This document shows, in pieces, positions 34,987 through 47,825 of a stretch of DNA of 64,000 nt. How positions within the stretch are numbered: position 1 is the first letter of the stretch; every line of letters begins with the position of its first letter. Source of the DNA: Hedera helix (taxonomy: Eukaryota > Streptophyta > Magnoliopsida > Apiales > Araliaceae). Under the pieces are notes generated by a model. That model saw nothing but the letters and a program-made list of their open reading frames with translations. It made no database searches and was not told the DNA's origin. Both the position numbers and the translations under genes were made by a program. The stretch lies in NCBI GenBank assembly GCA_947179155.2, contig OX359278.1, positions 28,958,773-29,022,772 on the forward strand. The letters are read 5' to 3'.

Positions 34987-35211
34987 GGGTTTGAGTGTTG
35001 GATATAAAAGGAATTTGTTAATATTGAAGAGGATATTTTTGTCCAAGTTCATTAAGATGCTCCTCTTAATGGTTTAGATTTGATTTTGTATCTCAACCAT
35101 TTAGAGGCATTCAGATGTAACAAAAAAAAAAAACAAACAACTTTGTTCCTCTTAGCGATTAAGAGGTTGTCCATTAAGAGCCATTAAGATACAAACAAAC
35201 AACACCTAAAT
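33943..35211. mobile_element. Inverted-repeat element (hAT-like?) filled with TAA/TTA microsatellite
   Basis: The left end AAGGTGGTGTTTGATAAA and the right end, reverse-complemented, TAGGTGTTGTTTGTTTGT form an imperfect terminal repeat. Subterminal parts have ATCTGAATAATTTAGACATCTGAAT on the left and CATTTAGAGGCATTCAGATG on the right. The flanks CAGATTAA and TAAATTAA match at six of eight bases. The interior is mostly the microsatellite at 34116-34986. Confidence 0.5.
34116..34986. repeat. About 870-bp (TAA/TTA)n imperfect microsatellite
   Basis: Almost pure AAT/ATA/TAA with blocks switching to ATT/TTA, so the tract contains many self-complementary segments. Only about a dozen G or C bases occur. 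The long Asn/Tyr and Ile readings in it are translation artefacts. Confidence 0.95.
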
Positions 35212-35386
35212 TAAAAATGGCCCTACCAAACCATTAAAACAGAGAGAAATAAAGTAACAAAACCAGAGTTCAAGGCTCACTAATTTAGTTTACTCAAGCC
35301 TCAAATAAAAGCCCAACTTGTCTAATTTAATCTCTCCTAGAGAAAACCGCACTAGGCCCAGGAAGAGAGAAAAAAATAACCAAGAA

Positions 35387-35800
35387 ATGGTACAAAAGAA
35401 AAACACCGACGACGAAACCTTCTGCTACCGATACGCCTCCGCTCCGCCACCATCCAACACCCTAACAACGAAACCTTCCTCCTCTTTCGCCGCCACCGGA
35501 AGCGGAGGTCTTGCCCCTTCCAAATCCATCGTGTACATATCAAACCTCAATTTCACACTCACCAACTCCGACCTCTTCACCATCTTCTCCACCTTCGGGA
35601 AAGTCGCCAAATTCACTATCCTCAAAGATCGCCATTCTCGCCAGAGCCGAGGAGTCGCTTTCGTCCTCTTCGTGTCCCGTGACGATGCCCCAAAGGCTGT
35701 GAAAGCATTTCGTGGCCCGCAAAAAATCGGGTTGTTCTGGCCGGACCCGTTTTGGCCCAGCTCGCCCATTTGCCATGTCTACTTAGAACTTAACAAATAA
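35387..35800 (+). pseudogene. U11/U12-31K: U11/U12-31K snRNP protein, N-terminal fragment
   Basis: The frame from ATG at 35387 begins MVQKKNTDDETFCYRYASAP. It contains the GSGGLAPSKS linker and the first three quarters of an RRM: RNP2-like IVYISNLNF, LTNSDLFTIFSTFGKVAK, LKDRHSRQSRGVAFVLF (RNP1). This matches the plant U11/U12-31K (ZCRB1-type) protein, a minor-spliceosome component needed for U12 introns. Similarity stops abruptly after KAVKAF near 35708. The remaining 30 codons (GLFWPDPFWPSSPICH) look unrelated, and the end of the RRM, the CCHC zinc knuckle and the basic tail are missing. Nothing matching them was seen before or after the solo LTR that starts at 35846. An upstream in-frame ATG at 35318 exists, but similarity starts at 35387. 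It is probably a truncated copy. Confidence 0.8.
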
Positions 35801-35845
35801 AAAGATAGCGGCTAATTCTTTTGGGTAATTTTTAGAGAGATAATT

Positions 35846-38800
35846 TGAAACAACCCGAAATCCCGACCTTATTTAATTATCCGATTATCTCTGGATATCA
35901 TAATTATTAACTTTAAAATCATATTAACAGGGATCTCGTGCGTTAAAACTTGCTCCGTTAACCTTTAAACCAATTCTGTTGACCATAAATGCGGTCCATA
36001 TTTTTTTATTTTTTTTTAAAACTCATTCAACTTACATTCTTAAACCTGTCTCAGGATCGCAACGTTTACTTACCCTCCATTAAACTTAGGTCAAACATCA
36101 ATTATTTGGCCTATTATAATCATATATAATTTTATGATTTAGTATAACCTGCAAATAAAAATTCGCCATGAACTATCTATACATGGCCCTAATTATGTAC
36201 CTGTTCTGTACCTGCTCCTGTGCACATATACCTGCTTTCATACATCTATATCATGCATACCATGTTTCATACATCTATTTACGTATTTCTATACTATACA
36301 TACAAGTTTATCACATGTATCACATTTCCACTTTCCCTGGACAATATATACATACACTTTTTATCCTCCGATAATACAAATTAGCAAATCATACATTCTT
36401 TTCTACCATCTAGGTTTAACAATTAAAAACCGATTATTACAAATTTACATATATTTGCTTTACATAAATATCTCATAGATACAATTTGTTCACGCATCTC
36501 CATGCATTCACACTCTTTACCTTAGCATCACCGGATTATTCGGCCTTCTCGTACTTTACCTGAAACGTTAGTTCATAGCAAGAATGAGCATAAAGCTCAG
36601 CAAGTAATTCAGTTAACACCTTTCATGCTCGCAGTTTATAATATGCATCATGCTTTCTTTAATTTAACATGTCATGCTCATATATCACGTATTGCATTTA
36701 ACAATTAGATCACGTTATGGCACGGAGTGCCCATTTCAACTATCACATAGTTCACGTAATTCTATTAGTACTTTTTAAGTCTGAAAAACTTGCCTGGAAC
36801 GCTTTTATTTTACTTAACCTTTACTTTCTCCATCGTCCTTTCATAACCGTCTTGTCGGCTTGCTACTTCGAGCACTATCTGTAAGCATTGCACTATATGC
36901 ATCATAATAGGATCATAAACTTTACAAAACTTATCAAACTTAATCCACAATTACATTATCATCAATCTCTATTCATTTCACTTTTGATGTATTACACCTT
37001 ACATAGGTTAATAATACATCTTAACTCGTTCCCGACCTTTAATATCGCCCCTAACATAGTTTGGCTTAGCTTTAGGCATGCTATTTTATGCCATTTGTCA
37101 TTTCATTATAACTTAACACCCTTTAATTTAATCATTACTATTACTTTTAGGGTTTATATAACTCATTTCTATCATTCCATATCAAAATATAGCTTTTTGG
37201 AAGCTTAAAAAATTTTCAAATGAACAGTAACTCCGCCCCAGCGCCGCCAGAGCTCGCTGGCCGCGAAATCTTCTCGGTCGATGAACAGTAACATGGCGCG
37301 GGGGGCGCCATTTTTAGTACAAAACATGGCGCGGGGGCGTCATGTTCAAAATCTGAAATCTGATTTTTGCACTACCTTTGCCGATTTTTAATTTCTTCAT
37401 CTTAACTCCAATTGAGCTGAAATTTGGACCACATCTAGACCTTACTACCTAGTATTTTACAAAAATACTACTTGCCACATTTGGCTTCTTAAAAGTAGAG
37501 ATACACTAGCCCCTAGGAGGGCTGTTCAACACGTTTCTATACTTAGAAAAATTTCAGAATTTAAAAACTCAACTTTTGCAACTTTGTGATTTTTGGCCAA
37601 TTGCTTCAAAACTCAATTCCAACACTTGACATAGTTCATACAAGTCATAAATGACATGTCCCAACTTTTAAAATCATAAAACTTCGCACGAGGCGATTTT
37701 TGTCCGTTAAAATCCGTTTTGATTCGAAACGATCGTTTTCGATCGTTCGAATCGCCATTTCACTCAATTTTCATTCCGTTAACTTCCAAAATAACCTAGA
37801 CACGTGTATTTACATAAAAACAAGTCATGTGACTTCATCTCACCGTTAATTCCTCAAAATTGCCAAAAATCACACCTTGGTTGGATTTTTCTCAAAACTT
37901 CATGAATTTCTCATTTCCAACTCTTAGGCTATTCTTGGCCCCTCAATGTAAAACTTGATTCTAACTTAACACATGACACATATAGCATACAATTGACTTG
38001 CATGATCCTTTAAAACATCTATAACTTTTCATTTGAATACTTTTTTCCAAAATAACCCGTTTTAGGCGTCGGCGAACGTTTTAAAACGTTTAAAATCTTC
38101 GATTATCGCCATACGAATCGGATGACTTCCAAATTATTCCTAACACGTGTATTAACAACAAACTTAACTTTTTGGCATCATTTGATCACAAATTACACTC
38201 AATGACCAAATTCACATATTGATGGAAATTTTGTCATCTTTTCAATTTCAAGCCTTAAACTCAACTTAACATCTTAAATCCAACACACCACATAGGCTAT
38301 CACATATACATTTAACAACTTTGTATATTCTCACAACTTCCATATGTATCTTCCAATACACTTTACAGATTATTACGCTGTCTACACAAAAAGTATAGCC
38401 TACTATTTAGCTTTTCCTTAACAAATCATAATTTTAAACCATTTAAGCTTCTAACTTGCCTTCTAGCACAAAATTTAACTTGCATCCAATATGATCAACC
38501 TTTCTATCTAGGTTTTTATCAAAACTTTCAACATATAACACATGATCATGCCTTAAATCATAACTTCTAACTTGAATCCATGCATAATAGTGCACCACCT
38601 TTACAAAATCAAACTTGAGCTTAGGGTTTCATAACTTCTCAACCATTTAGCACATAAACTCATATACAAACTTACATCTAGCCACTAATTCATGTATGGC
38701 TACTCTTATTCTTGAATTTGAACACTTAAATGCTAAGTTTTCAAGGTTAGAACTTTATATACCTTCTTTGAGCTTTCTTCTTTCTAGCTATGGACCTTGT

Positions 38801-39982
38801 TCATGATGTAAGCTCCACTTTGAAAGCTTATTCTCCTTCTCTTGTTCACTTTCCAGCAATCTTTCATGGCTTTACAAGCAACCCTAGCTTCCTTTTCTCT
38901 ATTTCTCTCTTGCTCTTTCTCTCTTAGCTCATGTTTTCTAGCAACTTCGAATGAGCACAAATGAATAAGGCTGGATACTTGAAATATGCACACATATATG
39001 CTAAATAAAATCCTCCAACACTTAACCACCTATTGGTTAAGTTAACTCATGTATGGTTAAGGGCTTGCATGTCATTTCACATGAACTAACTAAGGATATA
39101 ATGGTCTTTACACCCTTCTAGGACACATGTGATATTCATCAAATTATCAAGGTTAACATGGTTTAGCCACCAAAATCTAGAAATTAAATTACTTAAAATT
39201 CATAAATTACTTGTTTCTCATCCAAATTAAGTCCTTTTTGATCCAAACTTATTTCATTATGCTTGAACTTTATTTCATCATCAAATACTTCAAAATTTGC
39301 TTGTCCCATATCACTTGTCACCTTTCAAAAATTAAATTTCATTTATCACTTATTAATTACCATAATATTGCCAAATTCCATATTATTCCTTTAAATTCCA
39401 ATTTCTAGGAGCCTTTCGATTTTACAATAAATAAATTCCAATTTTTGATATCTCAACATAGTTGAATTACTCAATTGTCCAATGACCGCTTCCTCGAGAA
39501 GCGAACCTCAACCGAATTATCAAAATCTATCTTCATTTATCCTTATTCGCTCATATAACCACTTTACGATATTTCGCTTGTTTACTTGGCACATAATTGT
39601 CAATTTAACCATTCTTGAAATCTACATTCTATCTACTCCTTCTCGGAGGTATTACATCATGTACTCACACATCGTATAACTGATTATTTTCTTTAAATCA
39701 ATAAATATCAATTTCTTGAACCATTTTAGATATTCATAAATTATTCCTTTAATCTTTTATTTTCTAGCTTTAAACTCCTCTTTCTTTATCAGTTCAAATA
39801 CATACATACACATATACATCCAACCTACCATATAGGTCATATATAGCACATTGATCACATAACATTCTATATTAAATCATTCTTACACTTCTTGTCATCC
39901 AACACTAGGTTTTAACTAATAACCTTTACTTAATTACTATAATCCATAATTTAGAAATTCTGTAAAATCCTGGGGTGTCACA
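35846..39982 (-). mobile_element. 4.1-kb solo LTR of a Ty3/gypsy-type element
   Basis: On the minus strand it begins TGTGACACCCCAGGATTTTA (39982) and ends GGGATTTCGGGTTGTTTCA (35846). Both are typical gypsy LTR ends. The 5-bp target duplication TAATT is perfect (35841-35845 and 39983-39987). There is no primer-binding site, polypurine tract or coding region, so an element was reduced to one LTR by recombination. A GC-rich patch with repeated ATGGCGCGGGGG lies at 37280-37345. A related LTR in the opposite orientation begins near 63480. Confidence 0.85.
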
Positions 39983-39987
39983 TAATT

Positions 39988-40323
39988 AACCTATTATGGT
40001 ACTATCGAAACGAGGTATCTCATGGACTTTTGGAAGGGTTCCTACTAATATATGGCTAATATTATGTCCAGAGCTGAAGTAGCTATTAAATTATTAAATA
40101 TTTGTTTAAATAATAAAGGGAATAAATATTTTTACAGGCAAAATAAATACTTCCGCAGGTAGACCCCACTTTTTTACCATACTCATCGTGCTGCAGAGTA
40201 TTTACGCATGTGCCCCTCGTAAGTTACAAGCTTCTCTCTCTGCTATAGCTAAAATAGTTTTTCTTCCCAAGTCTCTACTGACAACTAATAAACTCTTGAC
40301 CATATCATCTCTTCGCCTTAGAT
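39988..40323. other. Gene-free spacer
   Basis: AT-rich sequence right of the solo LTR. Nothing recognisable. Confidence 0.4.
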
Positions 40324-40671
40324 ATGTCGTCGTCGGATGGCATTCACGGCACACAGTTTGAAAGCATGCCTGTTGCTGCACAACACAATCCAATACCAAT
40401 ATATAATTTGTCCCGTATCCTCAATCCTACAAATTTCGACACCCACAGGCCCATTCTCTACTTTGCATATGAAATTAATCATTTAATATACATAACACTT
40501 GTCAATGGAGATCTAGATATGAGAGAATTGAAAGGAGACCCATTAGAAATATTTTCAATCATGAAGCAAATTGTACTTTTGGAAGGTGCAAATGTAATTT
40601 GGAACTTGGAAGGTGGGTTTCGGAGGAGAGAAGAAATGGCTATCACTAGCGGTAGAGAGAGAGAGAGATAA
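40324..40671 (+). CDS. Unrecognised 115-codon open frame
   Basis: The frame starts MSSSDGIHGTQF and ends in a GA-microsatellite-encoded RERER tail. The middle (FDTHRPILYFAYEINHL, MRELKGDPLEIFSIMKQI) has a protein-like composition, but I recognise no family. It could be an exon or relic of a gene broken by the solo LTR at 35846-39982, or chance. A second short open stretch (40738-40929) follows, also unrecognised. Confidence 0.2.
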   Translation: MSSSDGIHGTQFESMPVAAQHNPIPIYNLSRILNPTNFDTHRPILYFAYEINHLIYITLVNGDLDMRELKGDPLEIFSIMKQIVLLEGANVIWNLEGGFRRREEMAITSGRERER

Positions 40672-40929
40672 GTGATGTTAATAAATTGCTTTGGTGCCCA
40701 GATCTCTCAACAACTACCGTAACGGTGGGGAAAAGAGATGGATAAAGCTTGTATAAAGGGACAAAATAGGCATAAATTTTATGAACTTCAAGTTTGCGAA
40801 TTGGAGCATGATAAGCATGGTAAGAAAGTGGGATCTATTTGTGGAACCATCAATTTGGCCTGCAAAAATATCTATTCCCGTAATAAATTATTGAATTATA
40901 TATTATATATTTTTGTGATTAATTATTAA

Positions 40930-41600
40930 ATTAAATATTTAAATAACGTATAAATTTATTTTATTATAATTATAAAAAAATTATTATGTTTATTAAAATT
41001 TATAAAACAATTCTATATTAGTGTTTATATTAATAAAATTACTTAATTTTTTTTTATCTAAATAGAACTATGAGTTACTATAATTTTTCAACTAATTTTT
41101 TTGTTATTGTGTTTTAAAAAAATTCAGTATATTATTAATATAATTAATTATGTGATTTGATAAAATTTTAAATTTTGATCTGGTTGGATTTCTTTTAAAT
41201 ATTTTACAAATTTAAATAATATATATTTAATTATTATAAATTGTATAATATTTATACTAATTTGAATAGGAAAGAAAAAAAAAACTTTCTTTTTTCAATT
41301 TCTATTAGAAATAGAAATAATTTTTAAATTTAAATTGTATTTAATTGATATAAATTTGAATAGTATTTATATTAATATGAATAAAAAATTTAAACCAAAA
41401 ATTAATAAAATAAAATTAAATTTATGAAATAATTATATAGTTGATTCACAGAGTAAATAAAATTACTTTAGCCCAATAATTCAAAACCCGACTCGCCCCA
41501 CGTTGCCATTTCTATTTCTAATTTCCTAAACAAAGTAGATTACTGCCTCTAGGTAAAGACAAAAATCAGATGATGGCTGACTGATTATATATATCTGCGA
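40930..41600. other. Very AT-rich gene-free spacer
   Basis: Over 80 percent A+T by eye, with no open frame, repeat end or RNA gene recognised. Confidence 0.5.
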
Positions 41601-41724
41601 TGGTGAAGACAGAAGGCAAACAAAGCCTAATCGTTAGCAGATTTAGCTCTGTGATTAATCTACACGATTAAAACTCTCAAGATGGCTCTCTAACCTATAC
41701 TGTTCTCTTGGGTCTCCTGTTCCT
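41600..41724 (+). other. Possible 5'-UTR exon of the BORCS8-like gene
   Basis: A moderately GC-rich patch in AT-rich DNA that ends at a perfect donor consensus (TCCT, then GTAAGTTC at 41725). It holds only a three-codon frame (ATGGCTCTCTAA). If spliced to the coding exon at 47826, the intron would be about 6 kb. This is inference; no transcript is available. Confidence 0.3.
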
Positions 41725-42447
41725 GTAAGTTCCTAATCCCAACTCTTTTCTTCCTTTACATATTTGCTCTGTAATTCTAATTTCTTGCTAGTTGACACCA
41801 TAGATTGAATAAATAAACAAAATATTGCATTTGGAGAGGTGGGTTCTTCGAAAATTTTGTTTGGTATTGATTTAAATGCTTCACCTTTGCTTTGATTTGT
41901 GAGTTTTTTCTGGGAAATTATTTTGATTGAAAAACTGATAAGTAATCAGCTAAAGGTATTGTCTTTTTGCCCTTTTAACCAAATTTGATATAGATAAAAA
42001 AAAAGACTTTACTTGTTTCTATTGCTATTAATTTAGTGTTCTTCCTTCCTAAGAATCGAGGTGAGAGTTAAAGTGTCCATAGGGATTAGGTGAAGTTTGA
42101 ATTCCCCCAAGGAATTATGTAATTTCGAAATGTGGGTCTCTGTGGGAAGGTTAGAAAGGAAACTGAGAGGGTTAGTAATTGACAAATTAGAATATATATA
42201 TTTTGTCCTTTCAGACTGGGGGTTAGAAGCAGCGGATTCCATTCCACTGGGCAATAGGATACTGTATGATGGCTTAAACATAAGTGGCATTTTTTCTGTT
42301 AGATTATACTCCTACCACAAAAAGCGTCCCGTTTGTAAAAAAAATTGGTATACAAAAGGAATCATTGATAGTTGTATAAAAATGATGCAATGTTTCAATT
42401 TTGCTATTGTAATTTCGTTATCATTCCATCACAACTAAATGAAAAAT

Positions 42448-42592
42448 TATGCTATGCTCTTGGAGCATAGCTACAGTTTGCTCCACCCTCTCACATGAGG
42501 GTGGGGTCCACACGTGGTGGGACCCGTGTGGAACCCACTCTCATATGAGAGGGTGGAACAAACAGTAACCATGCTCTAGGAGCATGGAATAA
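42448..42592. mobile_element. Foldback MITE with palindromic ends
   Basis: A hairpin of about 145 bp. The left arm (ATGCTCTTGGAGCAT, then GTTTGCTCCACCCTCTCACATGAG) pairs with the right arm (CTCATATGAGAGGGTGGAACAAAC, then ATGCTCTAGGAGCAT). Each tip is itself a perfect short palindrome (42454-42468 and 42571-42585). A Mutator-like or other origin is not decidable from the ends. Confidence 0.8.
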
Positions 42593-42639
42593 CTTCTCCA
42601 ACCAAACTAGCAATTTATTATTTTAGTGATAAATATGGA

Positions 42640-42986
42640 GCAAAATACATCCTTAAAGTTTACAAAATTTGCAAATGGTACTCATTTTGTGGAATGGAGG
42701 AAGTACTATTCTTTGCATTTGTGAGGGTAACTATGGGACATTTCCTTTGTGGGCTGTGTGGAGGTGAAAGGCCCCTCCTGGAGTTGCATTCTTCATGTGG
42801 ACAGCTGCACATATGTGGTAATGATGATGGACAATCTGTGGTGAAGAAGGAAAATATTGGTTAACTTTCGCTAGCACGTGGAAGAGACCATAAATCACCT
42901 TTTTATTATTGCAATGTGGCTTGGGGGGTTCTGGACTACATTTTTAAACTTTGTGGCATGTATATGGTTTCACCTAATTAAGTTGC

Positions 42987-43042
<56 letters not shown>

Positions 43043-43210
43043 TTTTATTTTTTTTATATAGAAGCTTGTATGTCAAAGAAGTAGTGGAGAATGTCGGATT
43101 TGGCTCTATTATATTTAGCATGGACAATGAGGGAAAGAAATAGAAGGAATTTTAAAGGGGTTGGAGTTACCGATTTGGCATCTGGGCTCTCGAGTTAGAT
43201 ATAATAGGGT
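42640..43210 (+). pseudogene. LINE-type zf-RVT (reverse-transcriptase zinc-binding) relic
   Basis: Translated with a few frame changes, the region gives WKAPPGVAFFMWTAA (about 42760), then ETINHLF and CNVAWGVLDYIF (about 42885-42950), and finally AWTMRERNRRNFKGV near 43120-43165. This order is characteristic of the C-terminal zf-RVT region of plant non-LTR (LINE) reverse-transcriptase proteins. Stops and a CT microsatellite at 42989-43038 interrupt it. It is a decayed 3' fragment. Confidence 0.65.
42989..43038. repeat. (CT)n microsatellite
   Basis: About 25 CT dinucleotides inside the LINE relic. Confidence 0.95.
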
Positions 43211-45151
43211 ATCGTGGTTATACTTGTTTCTACGGGTACCATTTCATCAAAAATGAAGTTGTCGTTGCTTCCTCCTGATTCTTTATTATGTTGAATTATA
43301 ATTTTTGTCTTTATGGACTTTAAGCTTTAAGACTGAGCTTTTCATATGTTTCAAAGGAAAGGTGATGAGTGTTTCTTACTTGGCAATTGACATTAATGTT
43401 CATATGCCTTTACCGATTTACTCCTTTGAATACCAATTTAATACCATCCTTTCAAAATTATGCAGCTATTGTGTATCAGAGTGCATCCCAGAATCCAATA
43501 AGTTTGTCTGCGAAGTTATGATCTATGTTCAAGTAAGATTACATTTAACTCTGTAAGAATCTCTGCCAAGTAAAACTAACATGTACTTGCTTTCTATGAA
43601 TTGTACCTTGAAAATATTATCATGATATTTTTATCAAAGAAATATAAATTTATCTTGATATGACATTTGAACAGTCTGGTGACTCGAAAGGGTATGATCT
43701 GGCGACACAGTTACATAGGATATAGGTTACCATTATTACATGCAAGTGTATCTTGCTTTCTTCTAGAATACACCATCTGAATTGAACTTTGATTTGTGGA
43801 AACCTGGGCAATTTATAGGTGCACACGAGGCTAGAATTATTTTGTTGTTAATTTAAAAGATTGTAAGATTCTGTGCGTGAATTTGGAATGAGCATAACAA
43901 TAGACTAGTTAGAGGAAGCTTTTTATTTTTTAGTTTCTTGTGGAGTAGGTTTATTTTTCTTGCCTCCCTTCCGGCTCCCGTTAGGGAACTTGAGTTAAGC
44001 ATAAACCAAGTGAGCTTAACCAGTTTGAACCAATGGAACTAGTGTTGCTTTTGGATTGAAAAAAGGAAATAACGCAAGAATGGAGTGGATGCAGAAATGG
44101 ATCGGATGAAGGAATGAAATGGTTTTTTAGCATTCCAAGTACATGTTTGGTTGGATTTAAAGATGAAATCAAGAATGATATGAGAAAATTAAATCTGGCG
44201 ACGACAGGTAAGGTGGTGGGTAGTGAGAGGGCACAATAATATTATGATAAAAGGTATAATTGTCAATTTTATCCATTTCATTGGAATAGATCCCATTCTA
44301 CACCTTTTCATGTAATGAAAATTAAGAGAATGTAATGAATTTTCATTCTATCGGAATGGTCCATGCTGCCAAAATTAGTAACAAAACATTTTTTTTTCAT
44401 TTTGTCGGAATGGGCCATTCCATTCCGGCCCTCATTCCTTAAATTCAAATGCTTCTATAATGATGTGTACTGAAACTAATGAACAGTAATGGTAGCAGAA
44501 AATGTGTGTATGGTGAAGAACAATGAAAAATTCCTAAGGATCAGGAGGAAACTTGGAGAGAAATTGATAGAAATTGGGGAAAAATAAGATAGAATATATA
44601 GAGAGAAATTTAGAGATAGAGAAATAGAGAGCTATATTTGGCTAACTCAGTCTTCACTTCATTTCATTCGTGCTATACTATTTATACTAATACAATGCTC
44701 AAAGTTAACATTTGCCACTAGGCTATCTTGAACCCAACTTGGGGATAAAGAAAATAGTCTAGCCATTTGACTCTTAACATATTCTAGATGTTCTTATTAA
44801 CTAGTATACTCTTAACTTCTAGATAATTTGGGGCTAAATAAAACAGTATTTCCTACTGCCTTACACTTTGTGACTGACTTTTAGGGATTGAAGGGCTGCA
44901 CTTTTGCATTGCAATTTTGTTCGTCGTCTTTTTTCCATAGTTATCAAGTCGTCGCTTAACGACGACTAGTCAGCAACTACCCTTTCAGTCGCTGCTAGAA
45001 GTGCAAGTCGACGGCTCGACTTGGTACCCGTGGCTAAGTCATGCGACTTAAGTAGTTGCTGCCTAGCAGTTCAAATCAACGACTTGTCTGACTTGGTATC
45101 TAATTGGATGTATAGTATTTTTAGCATATTAATTTGTATATCTGTAGTGTA

Positions 45152-45252
<101 letters not shown>

Positions 45253-46249
45253 TGATTGTTATGGACACTATTCCAGCAAATTGACCTGTCATCGTTTATG
45301 CATAGATCCATTGGCCCAAAATTAGATTTTTGTATTGCCTGTCGCTAGAAAGAGTGGCAGCAGGGAGAATCCTTCTAGCGGTGCGAGTAATTACCTATTT
45401 ACCCCCACTTTTAAATAAATTACAAGTCCCTGCCGCTACACACAAACACACTTACATACATATATTCTACCGTAAGAGATGATCATCCCGAGATTCTTTT
45501 TTTCCCCTCTTATTGTTTAGTATGGGGGAGTACACATAATCATAAATATGGAAAAGGAGTGAAAAAAGCTGGGGAAGGGGAGACGATTCATAATATATTA
45601 AAAGAAAAGCATTGATTGAAGAAATCTACAAATCGGTGATGTGATTAAGGTTGATAAAAGTGACACTGGCAACAATTATTTACAGTCTTTAAAATGTACT
45701 TGATGTTTTCTTCACTTTAGGTCTAGATTGAGTCGGTTCTTCCTTTAAGGTCTGTTCTTTAAACGATTTTAACTGCATGTACAGAGTCATTTTCCAAGGA
45801 TGCAGTGACCGAGTGTAAAAATAAAAGTCAGCTTCATATATGCCAAGGGGTCTATCTATTTTCAGACATAATAAATATATGAACTAAGAGCTTATATAGA
45901 ACATTGTTACGCTTAGTAATTTCCCACTCTTTGTGTTTTTCTCCTTTCCTGGACAGGAGCATCTATTTTTCAGTTCTGGCAGTATTTAAATTATCAATAT
46001 GTACATACTCCGTTCGTCTTGATGTTCCTATCCTGCAAGTTTTCTGACCGAAACTGTGAAACTCTTCTAATATTTCTGTCACATGACTATCATTCTTTTC
46101 AAGGTTCCAATGCGATCAAGGGGTATATATGTTATAATTTTGAGCAGCTACCACCAAGTCTTGCACTAGTGTCAATATAGCATAACGAAGGGAAGCAGAT
46201 TTTCAAATATTTCAAGTGAGAAGAAAATATATGTATTATTTAGTTATTA

Positions 46250-46783
46250 CCATAGTTGTCATGGCGTCACCATGACACCATGGGCGATGACTAAACATCC
46301 TGGCGCTAGAGAAGGATAAGGCGACACCTTGGATGCCAAACTACTAAGACTCATGCATTGATAGCTAGCCCAAGTTAAGCGATTAAGTCATGTTTTACCC
46401 ATGACTCATCATAACCCATAGACATACTATATAGTGTAATTTTATTACTTATTAAACTTGTAATGTGTGATGGGTGTTAACTTAATTGATTCTTTATTTT
46501 CTATGTAGTGTTTAATGTCAAGTGTTTTATTTTATAATTTTGTTGTGAAGTATTCATATAATAGCATTTTTAATTGTATTCTAAAGTATTAGTTATTATG
46601 TTGAGTTTTAATATATATAAAATTTTATTATTCAATATAATTTTGAAATACAATAAATAATATATAAATTACACATTATTAACAACTTGTCGTCATATGG
46701 ACGCCATGACAGATGTCTTATCGCCTAAGAGTCCTGGCAGTCAACTATTGCCAAGTCTCGTCGTGGCGCTGTGAAAACTATGG
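46250..46783. mobile_element. Non-autonomous inverted-repeat element with CCATAGTT ends
   Basis: The left end CCATAGTTGTCATGGCGTCAC and the right end, reverse-complemented, CCATAGTTTTCACAGCGCCAC pair over about 20 bases. Subterminal copies of GGCG, CCTGGCG and TCATGGCGTC sit on both sides of an AT-rich core. No coding sequence or clear target duplication was seen. Confidence 0.65.
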
Positions 46784-47825
46784 TTATGACAGTATTTACA
46801 ATTCTAACTATTTAATAAATGAAAGCAAGACCTAAACTTCTTATTGTTGACTTTACATTTTAAGTTGATCCCCAAACTTATAAAAAGTTAGGTGTTTCTC
46901 CATAGGGTATTTGATGCAATACATAAGAGGAAAATGATGAAATTTATTATTAATTTTGTATTATTATTTAGAGATAAATATTTGTTTATTAATGTAATAT
47001 TTGATTATTAATGTAATTATTTGTTACTTATATTAAGTAGGTTATTGTAGAAGTTTATTATTATACTAGTAGATTTTAATTAGGAGATTGTTTTCTTTTT
47101 AAATTAGGGTTTTTACTTGGCCGTTATGTTGTAGGTTTCCTATATTAAGAGTTGTAATCTTTATTTATTTTGAGATTAATGAATTTATTGATTTGAGATT
47201 ATAACTTTTTGTTTTTGTGTGTGTTTTGTTATCGATTCTCTACGGGATAGATACTCTTGTTCGTTCTTTCCACCTTGTCTCAGTATTAATTTGTAACATG
47301 TCAGATTTTTTATTAACTAATACTTAGTGACTCGGGAAATACTCGAGCAATGCCCCATAAGAAGTGATTTCTCCGTATTCTCACTGGATAAATCTAAATG
47401 AGCAATATAGGGTTCAACATCTAATAGTGACGTACCACTTCACAGTTCTTATTTTTTGATTTGCTAGGAGGTAATGAAAACATAAACATCAAATTGCAAA
47501 AGTCGATCACATTAATTCATAAAAGAGGGTGAATTGCCCGTGTATAAATTGACAGTATTATTAGAACGTGGAGAAATGTGATATGATGTTTTTCATGTGT
47601 CTAATAATTGAATTTGAATCACCACATTTGTTCTGTTATAGAACCAGCAGCCTCTAATAACTATGAAATTAAAGGTGCAAACTAGTGGTTCATTCCAAAT
47701 GTTTATTGAGCATTTGTTGCTTTCCTTTATTCTATGTATCTGGTTTACTGCTAAAGTAAGTAATACATGGAACTTCTTGAATTACATTGTTAATCTTCTG
47801 CCTCCTTTGAAATGTATTCCTTGGC

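Noticed and set aside
34109..35077. Very long Asn/Tyr- and Ile-rich open frames
   Set aside because: They are translations of the TAA/TTA microsatellite in several frames and strands, with no coding content.
35352..35776. Antisense open frames over the U11/U12-31K fragment
   Set aside because: Shadows of the GC-rich RRM exon; the sense frame has the conserved motifs.
36168..37208. Short Tyr/His-rich open frames
   Set aside because: They lie inside the 4.1-kb solo LTR, which is non-coding.
44040..44470. Possible MITE with GGAATG/CATTCC-rich ends
   Set aside because: The two ends share the short motif but do not pair convincingly, and no target duplication was found.
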